A stretch of DNA of 64,000 nt from Eumeta japonica (taxonomy: Eukaryota; Arthropoda; Insecta; Lepidoptera; Psychidae): the NCBI GenBank assembly GCA_005406025.1, contig BGZK01001414.1, positions 1 through 64,000 of the forward strand, given 5' to 3'. Below, in pieces: positions 11,690-24,200 of the stretch. Within the stretch, counting starts at the first letter, position 1; each line of letters starts with the position of its first letter. A model generated the notes under the pieces. That model was not told where the DNA came from. It was given only the letters and a program-made list of their open reading frames with translations, and ran no database searches. The translations under genes were made by a program, and so were the position numbers.

Positions 11690-14600
11690 ATGGAAACCGG
11701 CGACGCTCCCACAGAAGTGGACACAAAAACGATTCTGATGATTCAAGCGAATCTCCAGAGATCCAAAGTAGCGACTGCAGAGTTACTCCAGCTGGCGACA
11801 GAGAAAGGGATATCGATAGCCTTGGTTCAGGAACCCTATGTAGGAAACCAAGGCATCCTAAAACAAAATCCCGGCACCAAAGTAATACAGTGCACTGTCG
11901 GCCGCCAGAAGCCAGTGAAAGCGGCGATAATTGTTTTCGGAGACAAAGTAGAGGTTTTACATGACCCACAACTAGTCACGGAAACCGAATCGGCCGTCCT
12001 ATTAAAAATAGGCAGAATGAAGCTGGGTATCATCTCGATCTACTTCGAAGGAGACGAGGACATCGAGCCATATATCATCAGAACGAAAAAGGCTTGCAAA
12101 AATCTGGGAACAGAAAATCTGATCATAGCTGGCGACATAAATGCGTGGAGCCACTGGTGGGGAAGCCAGAGAGAAGACAGGAGGGGCCAAGCTTACAGAG
12201 ATTTCTTGGACGAAATGGGCTTCCACATCCTCAACACAGGAAGCACTCCCACCTTCGAGACCTATAGGGGCGATAGAATCTGCAGTAGTATAGTAGACGT
12301 GACCACCCCTAATAGGTAGAGTCGAGAATGGAGAGTGGACAGAACGGCAACAACATCGGACCACAACGCGATCGTGTTCAACCTGCGTCTAAGCGGGCCC
12401 ATAAAACCCATGGAGCCGATAACCACGCGCAGATACAACACGAACAAAGCAGACTGGACTGAATTCTGTCTACAGCTCAGAAATACTCTTCAGAAGTACG
12501 GGATTGCCGAAAAGGTCGAACGAACGAAGAGACCTGAGGATTTGGAAGCGAACAGCAGAGAATACATAGCTGCTATCCAGGAAGTCTGTGAAGAAATATT
12601 TCCGAAGATAGGACAGAGGAAAACAAAGCGAATCCCCTGGTGGACAGCGGAACTAAGCGCTCTAAAAAAGACGTCTTGCGCAAAAGAGGAGAATCCGCAA
12701 CGCAGCCCCACGAGAAAAAGGCCGTAATCGAAGATTACCTTACGGCCAAGACGATATACACTCAGAAAGCCGAAATAGCACAGACAGAAAGCTGGAAAGA
12801 GTACTGCACGACCAGGACAAGGAAAGCATGTGGGACAAAGTATACAGAGTAATAAGGAATAAAAAGGTAGACTGCCAGACACATTGCTGAGAAACTCTGA
12901 GGGCAAAACACTGAGCCCACACGAATCGGCAAAACTTCTCGCGAACACATTTTACCCCGACGACTCTGTATCGACGGATATGCCATTCCACATCCGAACG
13001 AGAGAAAGGATAGAAGACAAACCTGTAGAAGACCTAAGACTGTCGAAAGATGATCCACCGTTCACGAGGGTGGAACTAAAGGCAGTCCTGAGAGAGTTAA
13101 ATCCGAAAAGGCTCCGGGACCAGACGGCCTGACGGCAGATATCTGCATAGCGGCGATAGAGAGCGAGATGGAAGTATTTCTAGCGATAGCCAATAAATGC
13201 CTGGAATTGGCTTACTTCCCACGCACTGGAAGACCGCACATGTCGTCATAATACCGAAACCTGGAAAGAGGATTACACCCTCCCTAAATCCTACAGGCCG
13301 ATAGGTCTACTACCGATCCCGGAAAGATAGTGGAAAAATTAATGATAGGCCGAATCCAATGGCACATGCTTCCTTCACTCAGTCCTAAGCAATACGGGTT
13401 CATGCCACAGCGAAGCACGGAAGATGCCCTCTACGACCTCGTTAATCATGTCAAAAGGAGATAGAAAGCAAAAAGCGGTACTCCTTATTTCACTTGATAT
13501 AGAGGGCGCCTTCGACAACGCATGGTGGCCAGCACTAAAACACAGCTCATCGACAAAAATGCCCGGGTAATCTATACCAAATGGCATGTTCGTACCTCAC
13601 AGAGCGGAAAATAACGGTCAATTACGCAAGAGAAACGGTCACAAAATCCACAAACAAAGGTTGTGTCCAAGGATCCATATGTGGACCGACCTTCTGGAAT
13701 ATAATCATCGACTCGCTTCTTCAAAGATTGACCGACGCAAAGGTACACTGTCAGGCATTTGCCGACGATGTAGTCCTCGCTTTCTCGAGTGAATCGAGCT
13801 CCACCATAGAAAACGCCGCCAACGAAGCTATGAAAATCGTCACAAAATGGGGTTCCGAAAATAAGCTGAATTTCGCACCACAAAAACACAAGCTATGGTG
13901 CTAACGAAAAGCTGAAATTTCAAAACCCACCATACAGATGGCGGGCTCCCAAATCAACCTAGTCGAAGAGATAAAGGTGCTCGGCCTAATAATAGACACG
14001 AGGCTAAACTTCCGGTCACATGTAGCGGCAGTCTGTAAAAGTCTATCGAAATCTACAAGCGACTAGCCTGCAGCGCAAAAGTAACATGGGGTCTGAACAG
14101 CGAAATAATAAGGATCATATACACAGCAGTGATCGAACCCATCATGATGTACGCATCGAACACATGGGCTCCGGCGACCGAGTTAGAAATGATCAGATCG
14201 GCTCTAAGCTCGCTTCAAAGAGGTTTTGCCATCAAGATCTGTAGAGCCTACAGAACGGTCTCACTCACCTCAGCCATGATCCTTGCAGGCTTACTTCCAC
14301 TGGACCTCAGGGGAGGCGGTACAAAGCAAAAAGGATTATCGATGGATATCTTCCACCAGGAAAGAGCTAGAAAAGGACATTGCAAACACTGAGAGGCCAC
14401 ACCCGCAAAAGCAATGTCCATAGAATACGAGCTCGTAGACGAATCGGATCCCGATCCCCTTGGAAAAATTGCCGGCCCGCAAATCTACACGGACGGCAGC
14501 AAAATTAACGGAAGGGTCGGAGCAGCGATCACCTGGTGGACGAACGATACAGAATCGGAATACCAAACTCTCAGTCTACATCCTTCATGCTCAGTATATC

Positions 14601-17600
14601 AAGCGGAAATGTACGCCCTGTATAGAGCAGTCGCAATGGTTAAAGCCAGTCGAGAGAAAGTGGTGAACATTTTGAGTGACTCTAGATCATCACTGGAACT
14701 CCTGAGCAACCCGAGAACGGGACATCCATTAGCACACGCAATAAGGAAAGTACAAGAAACGCTAACGCTGAAGGAAAAGAAATACGTTTCTACTGGCTGA
14801 GAGCACACGTGGGCATAAAGGGCAACGAAAGAGCAGATGAACTGGCAAAATCGCTGCCCAAAGGCTGATGCCGACTATGATTACGAGAAAATTCCCTATC
14901 CTGGGTAAAAGCAAGATAAGGAGGAGACGATTCTGAAATGGCAAACACGATACGACTCCTCCCAGACCGGTGCAATAACGAAAACATTCTTTCCTGACGC
15001 AAAGAAAGCATACGCAACGATCAGGAAATTGAAGCCAACACCGGTCCAGACACAAATATTCACAGGACACACGGGAATAGCGGAGTACCTGCACAGATTC
15101 AAACTCTTACAGAGCCCGAGTTGCGAGTGCGACGCCGATAAAATCGAATCAGTATGGCACATAATCCTTGAATGCCCCAGGTATGAAGTTGCACGCTACG
15201 ATCTCGAACACAAAATCGAGACAAAGCTGGAAAACAAAAATGCACGAAATAATGGAGAACCCCGAAAAAGAGTGGAATTCTTGTCATTCGCAGAGAAAGC
15301 CTTCCGGGAAGCCACATCCAGACATAGATCCATGAACCGAAAGCGCAATGAAGAAACACCTCCAACTGCGCCGACTTCAGCCCCAACACAAAAACCCCAA
15401 GAGAATCCCGAAAACGAAGCTACAACACTGCGCACGACGACAACGGAAAGAATGTTACGTTGCGCAGAAACAGCAGGAAAGCCTGGGATACGAACAAGGG
15501 GAGTGGCACTGTTCATGGACGAAAACACGGAAAGGCTAGGAATAGGCTTTGGAAGCCCATGGGGAAAGAGCAGCGTTTCACTTTCGCCAGGACTTGCCAA
15601 CCTCATAAACGGCAGTACCAGTAAAACCATCCTAAAAAGGAAAACCTTTGATTCGCTAGAACAACTAGTAATCGAAGGTGAATCCTGCAGAATGGTACGG
15701 ACCAGAAACAAGATCGTCCTACTATTCACATGGACCGAGGATACACCGTTTATCCAGGCAAGTAAAGTACTACATAAACTAAGCGAAAGTGAACAGGCAA
15801 CACCCGAGTGATAAGCATAGACTCTATGTCAGTCGGCTACGAAAAGGCAATGTCGAAGATTATCTCGGAAGCATAGCAGCCTCCGAGAAACACAAGATCG
15901 TAATGTATGAAGATCGAGGAGAAAATCTCAGTTTTCTTCACAAATACGATCCGGCATGCTCAACGACACCGATTGACAGCTGGGGACATCCTGTCAAGGA
16001 CCCAGAAGAAATGAGCGGCTCGGAGCGTCTCCGAAAGCAAATCAAGCTGAAAAGGAGACAAAACCGCGAAGCGAAAGAGCTAGCCCGCGAGCAACGCTCC
16101 GAGACCGGTAAAAACTGGAAAACTTCTTTCGTGCATTTAATGCAGGAATAGCCACAAAACTTAAGGCATTCACCAGCAAAAGCGAGTGTTCGACAACAGA
16201 GGACAAGGAAAAGCCTCGACATCTAAAAGATAACGAACGATTCACCAAAGTCTAGCCCGAAACCCACAAAGGCCGACCTAGGAGAAGTCAAACCTCCCGT
16301 CGTTATGCCTGTCGAGAATCCGAAAGACCACATGAGGAACGCCTTCCTCGAGTTCGCTGCACTAACAATAGCGATACAAGATGTCACCCAAACAATGTGT
16401 AAAACATTCTGAACATATACAAGAAAGGGGACATCGAACAGCTAAAACGAAAACTCGAGGAAAACGAAGGCACCATATACAACAATAAGTCGTCCCAATA
16501 TATACTCGGAGACGCAAGACAAAACATGACGGCCTACAATGTCACATGCGGACTCGTAGATCTCGACGAACAGGCAACGAAAACCACAGACAAGGCCAAA
16601 TACGAAACTCAGAAAACGATCCAATAGTGGTAATGACCAGAGACACAAAGGTAGCCTTGGAAGAAAGAATCCTGAGAACGATGAAAAACTTTCAAAGGAA
16701 AACGACCAAGACTACTCGGAAACATTTACCGACTGGGAAACACCGAAAATTACATGGATCAACGGAGTACCTGGATGTGGGAAAACAACGTGGATCGTTC
16801 AAGAATTTGACAAAAGGGATTGCATAGTCACCGCGACCATTGAAGCAGCAGAAGACCTAAAGCGAAAACTGGCCAACAGAATAGGAGCCGAAGCAACGAC
16901 CAGAGTGCGCACGATGGCTTCTGTATTAGTGAACGGGTTCAAAGAACACACACACAACCGTCTCCTAATCGACGAGGCTATGATGAACCACTTTGGCGCA
17001 ATAATAACGGCCGCTCTGCTGGCCAAGGCCAAGGAACTGCTGCTTATCGGCGACATAAATCAAATCCCTCACATAGACAGACACAATGTCTTTCCGATGA
17101 GCTATGAAAAGCCAAATGCTGTAGCAAAAGTCTCCCGAGAACTGCTACGATCTTACAGAAACCCCATGGATGTGGCATATGCCCTCAACGAAATTTATAG
17201 CGGCATATACTCCACACAGGAAGGGACCCGATCATTGACGTTGGATGGTTACGACAGAAACAAACTCTCCATATCACTACCTCAAACGCTCTACCTGGCC
17301 CACACAAGCTGGCAAAACAGAGCTAAAAGCCATGGGATGCGGACAAGGTAAAGAATCGAGAGTGTTAACTATCCATGAAGCGCAGGGTCTAGCCTCAAAA
17401 AATGTGGTAATAGTAAGAACAGCGTCGAAGAAAGCAGAAATTTACAACAGCATTCAACACGCGGTCGTAGCAATCACGCGTCACACAGAAAATTGTATTT
17501 ACCTTACGGTAAATTGCAGTGACGCGATAGGGAGACTCATACAAAGGGCTAACAATGCTACATCGGAACGAATAATAGAGTACAACGCCAAGATGGCAAT

Positions 17601-17667
17601 AAGATCCCGGGACATAAACTCGGTCAGAGAAATAACCAAATACCGAAGAAAGCCGGAACAGTACTGA
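11690..17667 (+). CDS. LINE A1 ORF2: endonuclease-RT-RNase H-helicase polyprotein (frame interrupted)
   Basis: This is the enzyme of target-primed reverse transcription. Its ATG lies 11 bases after the ORF1 stop in another frame. Domains in order, numbered by nominal codon: APE-type endonuclease (about 15-230; 'QEPYVGN', 'AGDINAWSHWWGS', 'TSDHNAIVF'); reverse transcriptase (about 400-850; 'RIQWHMLPSL', 'AFADDVVLAF' with the catalytic DD at 13764-13769); RNase H (about 930-1060; 'IYTDGSK', 'LSDSRSSLELL'); a Cys/His motif near 15122 ('CECDADKIESVWHIILECP'); an unrecognised domain (about 1270-1490); and an SF1 helicase (about 1640-1990). R1-type ORF2 proteins normally end after the Cys/His motif. 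The frame is broken by scattered one- and two-base indels, so the polyprotein is inferred from aligned pieces and from A2 and A3. Confidence 0.92.
15490..16155 (+). other. Unrecognised domain between RNase H/Cys-His region and helicase in LINE A1
   Basis: After a P/T-rich spacer (15348-15450) ORF2 continues with about 220 residues I cannot assign. The segment opens 'GVALFMDENTERLGIGFGSP', includes 'LVIEGESCRMVRTRNKIVLL' and 'HKIVMYEDRGENLSFLHKYD', and ends in a basic, helical stretch. The alternation of short hydrophobic and charged runs suggests a folded alpha/beta domain. The same segment exists in A2 (25033-25686) but is missing from A3, which has a deletion there. It could be a further viral segment acquired with the helicase, a LINE-specific domain, or diverged cellular sequence. 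Confidence 0.7.
16600..17620 (+). other. SF1 viral-type RNA helicase domain in LINE A1 ORF2
   Basis: All the motifs expected of a superfamily 1 helicase of the alphavirus/tobamovirus kind are present in order: Walker A 'GVPGCGKTT' (16764-16790); Walker B/DExx 'IDEAMM' (near 16968); 'LLIGDINQI' (near 17039); 'SYRNPMDVAYALN' (near 17152); 'TIHEAQGLASKNVVIVRT' (near 17368); and 'VAITRHT' (17466-17486). Such helicases use NTP to unwind RNA during viral genome replication. Here the domain ends ORF2 of a retrotransposon, just before the stop and 3' untranslated region. A small indel upstream of Walker A and a frame change near 17340 interrupt the reading in this copy. Function in the LINE is unknown; helping strand separation during reverse transcription, or interfering with small-RNA silencing, are speculations. 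Confidence 0.9.
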
Positions 17668-18073
17668 CCGGGTAAATAAAACACCGGATCAAAGCAAAGA
17701 AAGGCGTTAATTTAGAAACGAAGCGGACAAAAAAATGGCGTTCCACACACAATGACATCCCAATGCGCGGTGTCAGAGCGGACGGGTTGCCCGCTCCCTC
17801 TAAAATGGTTGAGCTGGACAATGGCTGACCGTCCTGTCGTACTCGTGAACGGGTGCCGTGCAACAGGGACAAGGACCGCCATCACGAAGGAAACAGTGTT
17901 AAAACAATAAACAAATAAAATTTAATAAAGTGAAAGACATTAAATAACTGTGAGAGTGACAGAAAAGTGGTTGCAAAACAGTACAGCAAGTAAACTAACA
18001 CAAAAGTGACAAATGAACAATGCCAGTAACAAAGGTGCGGAACATAAGAGTCTGCAGAATGTAATGTAAAAAA
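17668..18073 (+). other. 3' untranslated region and poly(A) of LINE A1
   Basis: About 390 bp of non-coding sequence containing 'aataaaatttaataaag' (near 17913) and ending 'gtctgcagaatgtaatgt' plus six or so A residues, followed at once by CCTAACC. In telomere-specific LINEs the 3' untranslated region is recognised by the reverse transcriptase, so its conservation in A2 is expected. Confidence 0.8.
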
Positions 18074-18110
18074 CCTAACCTAACCTAACCTAACCTAACC
18101 TAACCTAACC
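18074..18110. repeat. Telomeric repeat block (CCTAA)n between LINEs A1 and A2
   Basis: Seven full units plus CC separate the A tail of A1 from the first base of A2 ('cagttacctc'). The block is only 37 bp long, so A2 and A1 are close to back-to-back insertions in the same telomere repeat, or products of a duplication. Confidence 0.97.
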
Positions 18111-19195
18111 CAGTTACCTCAGGAGCCAACCAAGCAACACGCGTTCGTATCGCTCTCCGCGATAAGCTATGTAAAATACAATTTCCCGCGAAATTAAACT
18201 GTCCGACAACAGTGTAAAGTGTGCAAGTGTCTTAGTGATCGAATATCGGTGTCAACTGGTGAGAACCCGACGCTATCCTGGAAATTAAAATAAAGTTTTC
18301 GAAAGTGCCCAAAGAGAAAAACCGTTCCGGATATCGGTAAAGTGTCGTGCTTAGTACACAATAAAGTGCACACCACAGGCTGCCACATATCCCTCAGGAA
18401 CAACATAACAGGAAGAACTCAGGAAACTAAATATTTCCCGGAAAGAAAAATAAAAATTTCTCATCTCATAAAGAAGACCCCTATTCTTAACTTAAGTGAC
18501 ATATATCACACGGTGACCTAGTAGACATTTGTCACCAAAGATTGGCTGAGTCAGAAGTTAAATGTAAACAGGGCTTAATTTGAAAATAGAAACCGATATA
18601 CATATCACCAAAACGCGCGAAAAACGAAAAAACCGAGACATAAAAATACAAAAACACGCTGAAAATAGGTGCGACCCCAAAAAATTTCCTCGCAGATCAT
18701 AAAGTGCACAAATACGATAAGTGGACAGAACGGATTATATTCCAAAAATAGTGCTCTTTGTCAAAAAGAAGTTTTTCGAAAACACCTAAAGTCCTACAAA
18801 TCAGAATAGGGTCCTAAAAGGTGAAAAATAATTTCCCGCTGACAAAGCACCACATATCGCGGCCACGACCGAGCCAGTACACGTGCACTGAAAGTTGCAA
18901 ATCTGCGTCATTGGGGACGGCGACCGCATTCCTTAATAAGGCGACCTCTCGGAATTCGGTCAGAACGTGCGTCATTAGGCACGTGTACACGTGTTTACAA
19001 AGTCTAACAAAATCGGACTAACAATATAATAACCATTGCCTAAAAAATTTGGATCAACACTAACACCTAATAACAATAATAGATACGAAACGCAATAGTT
19101 GCAACTAACAAATCTGCTTGCTGTGCAGTAAAGGTAACCACCATTACACACTCACAATTAAATAAATACTTAAATAAAATAAAAAATAAAAAAAA
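18111..19195 (+). promoter_or_regulatory. 5' untranslated region of LINE A2
   Basis: Begins 'cagttacctcaggagccaac' immediately after CCTAACC and runs to an A-rich stretch before the ORF1 ATG at 19196. It matches A1 almost base for base. No promoter element is identifiable by eye. Confidence 0.7.
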
Positions 19196-21202
19196 ATGTC
19201 GACAAAGAGTCAAAGCCGCACCGAAGAAGTTGCAGCATCTCACATCAAGAAGGCACAAACCCCGGCTGAGAACTTTACAGTCGAGGATGGTGAAACGCCC
19301 ATTGAGAGTGCAAACCGACTTGAGTGAAGCGGGAAGCGTAAAAGCGATCCCAACCCGCAAAACAGTACGCAGGTCGAACTCAGACGGTGCGCAACACAAA
19401 AGTCAAAGAATGGGAGCAAGCAAGCTGCCCCTCGTCACCACAAGAAATAGAAGAAGGTTCGATTCTCCCCACCATCTCAGCCCTCTCTGAAAGTAAAATA
19501 GAAGAGAAGGTTGAGCATGTTACCGAGAACGAAAAAGGAAGGGGCGGAGATGGACCTGGCGACTAGGGAAGCAAACGAACTGCTTCTGAAAGGCAAAGAG
19601 GCCCTGGAGTGCAGGCAATATGAAGCGAGAGTGCAAAGCATCGCAGCGGAGTGCCTGCAATCTACGAGATCGTGCTCGCTCTTTCGGACTCCCGTTCTGA
19701 CATAAATACAATCTAGAGGCCGAACGCACCAAACACGCACAAGAACTGGTGCGAATAGAAAGGGCCCACAACAAAGATTTGACAAATGTTGTTAAAACGC
19801 TGACAGAAGAACTCAGCCAGGCGCGAGAAGACGTCCGAAAAAGTCTGGACGAAACAAAATCAATAAGGGACTGGCTGGGTTATGAAACTGAGGAAAACAA
19901 GGAGACAAACAAAGACGTAAAGAAGCGACTACTAGATATAGAAACCTCTCTAAGAGAAATAAAGATGGAGAAATCCAAAACGAAGGTAGAGAGCGTCACA
20001 CCGTCCACTAAGAAAATGGAAACAGACATAAAGACGCTTTCGGCACAATTGGAGGAACTCCGAACCAAATGGGGGGCTCTAAAGAATGAAACTAGCAAAA
20101 CGCTTGAAACGTCGAACAAAACGCTCCATGAAATTAAAAACCTCCCGAAACAACTGTCCGCGAACGAAAAGGTAGAAGAACAACTAAAAGCCGTTCAATC
20201 GGCAGTCGAAAATGTCAGCGAACGTCTTAACAGTGCCAGGGATCCAGTCGTGCAAATCGATCTGCATGAGCAATTGCAGCCGCTGCAAGAAAAATGGAGG
20301 CAATGTCATCAGCAATGAAGACAATGAGGGATAAAGAGCCCAGACACCGCCAACGCCGGGAAGGAATCTCGAAAGAGAACTGGCGGAAGCTCATACAAAT
20401 CCCAAACCCTCATACGCAGAAGCGGCTGCGAAATCACCAACCCCACAACCGAATCACACGTTGATAGTCTCCTCAAAGGACAAAACCCATACGGGAGAAC
20501 ACGTCCTTCAAATAATTAGAGAGGCTATCGACACAAAGAAATCAGGTGCGAAAGTGGAAAGGGTCCGAAAAGCCAGGAACCAAAAGGTGATACTGAAATG
20601 CAGCACGAAAGAGGACATGGAGGCCATCCAGAACAAAATGAGGTCCCGTAAAGAAATAAAAGTGGAAGCGGCCAAAGCGGCGAACCCCCTGCTCATCATG
20701 AAAGGGGTAATGGCCTACCACAAGGACGCGGACATTATTGAAAACGTTCTGGCTCAAAACAAGCACTTGGTTAAAGACATTAACTTAAAAGAAGTGACGA
20801 TACGGGTCAGATATAGGAAGAGGGCACGCAACCAACTACAGTGCCACCCAGTACTAGAACTAAGCCCAAGTGTCCACAAAGATTCCTAGAAGCAGGAAAA
20901 TTGTATATCGACCTCCAAAAAGTCGCAGTATACGACCAATCCCCTCTGGTCCAGTGTGCTAAATGCCTAGGTTTGGGCACACAAAGCTGTTTGCGGGAAA
21001 AACTGCGACATGTAGTTACTGCGCGGACAAAACTCATGAATGGGAAAAATGCCCGCGTAGAAAACAAAACGAGGAACCGAAATGCAAGAACTGCTGGGAG
21101 AACGGGATCAAAACTGAGGCCAACCACGAGGCCTTTAGCAACAAATGCAAGGTGAGGCAGAAATGGGATGAAATAGCCCGATCGCGCATTGCCTATTGCT
21201 AA
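19196..21202 (+). CDS. LINE A2 ORF1: Gag-like protein (frame interrupted)
   Basis: The start is 'MSTKSQSRTEE', the same ATG as A1. This copy preserves the coiled-coil region in one long open stretch (19749-20318), with repeated E/K/L heptads and 'LEELRTKWGALKNETSKTLE'. The Gag-like domain (20461-20889) and three zinc knuckles (20941-21160) follow, ending 'ARSRIAYC' and a TAA. One-base losses near 20877 and around the first zinc knuckle (20970-21000) break the frame where A1 is intact; conversely A1 is broken where this copy is open. Taken together the copies support an ORF1 of about 670 residues. Confidence 0.9.
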
Positions 21203-21212
21203 GGGCAACGAC

Positions 21213-24200
21213 ATGGAAACCGGCGACGCTCCCACAGAAGTGGACACAAAACGATTCTGATGATTCAAGCGAATCTCCAGAGATCCAAAGTAGCGACTGC
21301 AGAGTTACTCCAGCTGGCGACAGAGAAAGGGATATCGATAGCCTTGGTTCAGGAACCCTATGTAGGAAACCAAGGCATCCTAAAACAAAATCCCGGCACC
21401 AAAGTAATACAGTGCACTGTCGGCCGCCAGAAGCCAGTGAAAGCGGCGATAATTGTTTTCGGAGACAAAGTAGAGGTTTTACATGACCCACAACTAGTCA
21501 CGGAAACCGAATCGGCCGTCCTATTAAAATAGGCAGAATGAAGCTGGGTATCATCTCGATCTACTTCGAAGGAGACGAGGACATCGAGCCATATATCATC
21601 AGAACGAAAAGGCTTGCAAAATCTGGGAACAGAAAATCTGATCATAGCTGGCGACATAAATGCGTGGAGCCACTGGTGGGAAGCCAGAGAGAAGACAGGA
21701 GGGGCCAAGCTTACAGAGATTTCTTGGACGAAATGGGCTTCCACATCCTCAACACAGGAAGCACTCCCACCTTCGAGACCTATAGGGGCGATAGAATCTG
21801 CAGTAGTATAGTAGACGTGACCGCATGCAGTTCACCCCTAATAGGTAGAGTCGAGAATTGGAGAGTGGACAGAACGGCAACAACATCGGACCACAACGCG
21901 ATCGTGTTCAACCTGCGTCTAAGCGGGCCCATAAAACCCATGGAGCCGATAACCACGCGCAGATACAACACGAACAAAGCAGACTGGACTGAATTCTGTC
22001 TACAGCTCAGAAATACTCTTCAGAAGTACGGGATTGCCGAAAGGTCGAACGAACGAAGAGACCTGAGGATTTGGAAGCGAACAGCAGAGAATACATAGCT
22101 GCTATCCAGGAAGTCTGTGAAGAAATATTTCCGAAGATAGGACAGAGGAAAACAAAAGCGAATCCCCCCTGGTGGACAGCGGAACTAAGCGCTCTAAAAA
22201 AAGACGTCTTGCGCAAAAAGAGGAGAATCCGCAACGCAGCCCCCACGAGAAAAAAGGCCGTAATCGAAGATTACCTTACGGCCAAGACGATATACACTCA
22301 GAAAGCCGAAATAGCACAGACAGAAAGCTGGAAAGAGTACTGCACGACCCAGGACAAGGAAAGCATGTGGGACAAAGTATACAGAGTAATAAGGAATAAA
22401 AAAGGTAGACTGCCAGACACATTGCTGAGAAACTCTGAGGGCAAAACACTGAGCCCACACGAATCGGCAAAACTTCTCGCGAACACATTTTACCCCGACG
22501 ACTCTGTATCGACGGATATGCCATTCCACATCCGAACGAGAGAAAGGATAGAAGACAAACCTGTAGAAGACCTAAGACTGTCGAAAGATGATCCACCGTT
22601 CACGAGGGTGGAACTAAAGGCAGTCCTGAGAGAATTAAATCCGAAAAAGGCTCCGGGACCAGACGGCCTGACGGCAGATATTTGCATAGCGGCGATAGAG
22701 AGCGAGATGGAAGTATTTCTAGCGATAGCCAATAAATGCCTGGAATTGGCTTACTTCCCACGCACTGGAAGACCGCACATGTCGTCATAATACCGAAACC
22801 TGGAAAGAGGATTACACCCTCCCTAAATCCTACAGGCCGATAGGTCTACTACCGATCCCGGAAAGATAGTGGAAAAATTAATGATAGGCCGAATCCAATG
22901 GCACATGCTTCCTTCACTCAGTCCTAAGCAATACGGGTTCATGCCACAGCGAAGCACGGAAGATGCCCTCTACGACCTCGTTAATCATGTCAAAAGGAGA
23001 TAGAAAGCAAAAGCGGTACTCCTTATTTCACTTGATATAGAGGGCGCCTTCGACAACGCATGGTGGCCAGCACTAAAACACAGCTCATCGACAAAAAATG
23101 CCCGGGTAATCTATACCAAATGGCATGTTCGTACCTCACAGAGCGGAAAATAACGGTCAATTACGCAAGAGAAACGGTCACAAAATCCACAAACAAAGGT
23201 TGTGTCCAAGGATCCATATGTGGACCGACCTTCTGGAATATAATCATCGACTCGCTTCTTCAAAGACTGACCGACGCAAAGGTACACTGTCAGGCATTTG
23301 CCGACGATGTAGTCCTCGCTTTCTCGAGTGAATCGAGCTCCACCATAGAAAACGCCGCCAACGAAGCTATGAAAATCGTCACAAAATGGGGTTCCGAAAA
23401 TAAGCTGAACTTCGCACCACAAAAAACACAAGCTATGGTGCTAACGAAAAAGCTGAAATTTCAAAACCCCACCATACAGATGGCGGGCTCCCAAATCAAC
23501 CTAGTCGAAGAGATAAAGGTGCTCGGCCTAATAATAGACACGAGGCTAAACTTCCGGTCACATGTAGCGGCAGTCTGTAAAAAGTCTATCGAAATCTACA
23601 AGCGACTAGCCTGCAGCGCAAAAGTAACATGGGGTCTGAACAGCGAAATAATAAGGATCATATACACAGCAGTGATCGAACCCATCATGATGTACGCATC
23701 GAACACATGGGCTCCGGCGACCGAGTTAGAAATGATCAGATCGGCTCTAAGCTCGCTTCAAAGAGGTTTTGCCATCAAGATCTGTAGAGCCTACAGAACG
23801 GTCTCACTCACCTCAGCTATGATCCTTGCAGGCTTACTTCCACTGGACCTCAGAATACGGGAAGCGGAGGCGCTGTACAAAGCAAAAAAAAAGGATTATC
23901 GATGGACTATCTTCCACCAGGAAAAGAGCTAGAAAAGGACATTGCAAACACTGAGAGGCCACACCCCGCAAAAGCAATGTCCATAGAATACGAGCTCGTA
24001 GACGAATCGGATCCCGATCCCCTTGGAAAAATTGCCGGCCCGCAAATCTACACGGACGGCAGCAAAATTAACGGAAGGGTCGGAGCAGCGATCACCTGGT
24101 GGACGAACGATACAGAATCGGAATACCAAACTCTCAGTCTACATCCTTCATGCTCAGTATATCAAGCGGAAATGTACGCCCTGTATAGAGCAGTCGCAAT

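Larger units (their letters stand above)
8591..18073 (+). mobile_element. LINE A1: telomere-targeted R1-type retrotransposon with a viral-type helicase
   Basis: This is an essentially full-length element of about 9.5 kb: a 5' untranslated region of about 1,080 bp, ORF1 (9671-11679), ORF2 (11690-17667), a 3' untranslated region of about 400 bp and a short A tail, with (CCTAA)n on both sides. ORF2 is about twice the usual length for R1-type elements because an unrecognised domain and a superfamily 1 RNA helicase follow the RNase H and Cys/His regions. The copy is almost identical to A2. Most differences are small indels that break frames in one copy but not the other, so either recent decay or consensus errors are possible. 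Whether the family is closer to TRAS or SART was not settled. Confidence 0.95.

Noticed and set aside
15900..17667. Helicase region as an independent endogenous RNA-virus insertion
   Set aside because: It lies at the same position in three LINE copies, between ORF2 upstream domains and the LINE 3' untranslated region, and has no viral polymerase, capsid or separate insertion boundary. A domain fused into ORF2 explains it better.
16600..17667. Helicase as a cellular Pif1- or Upf1-type enzyme
   Set aside because: The compact size, the HEAQG and TRHT motif forms and the GDxNQI motif fit viral SF1 helicases. A full phylogeny would still be needed to exclude a cellular origin.
9648..17872. Many long minus-strand open frames over the LINEs
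   Set aside because: They mirror ORF1 and ORF2 and are rich in residues expected from reverse-reading A-rich codons. They are shadows.
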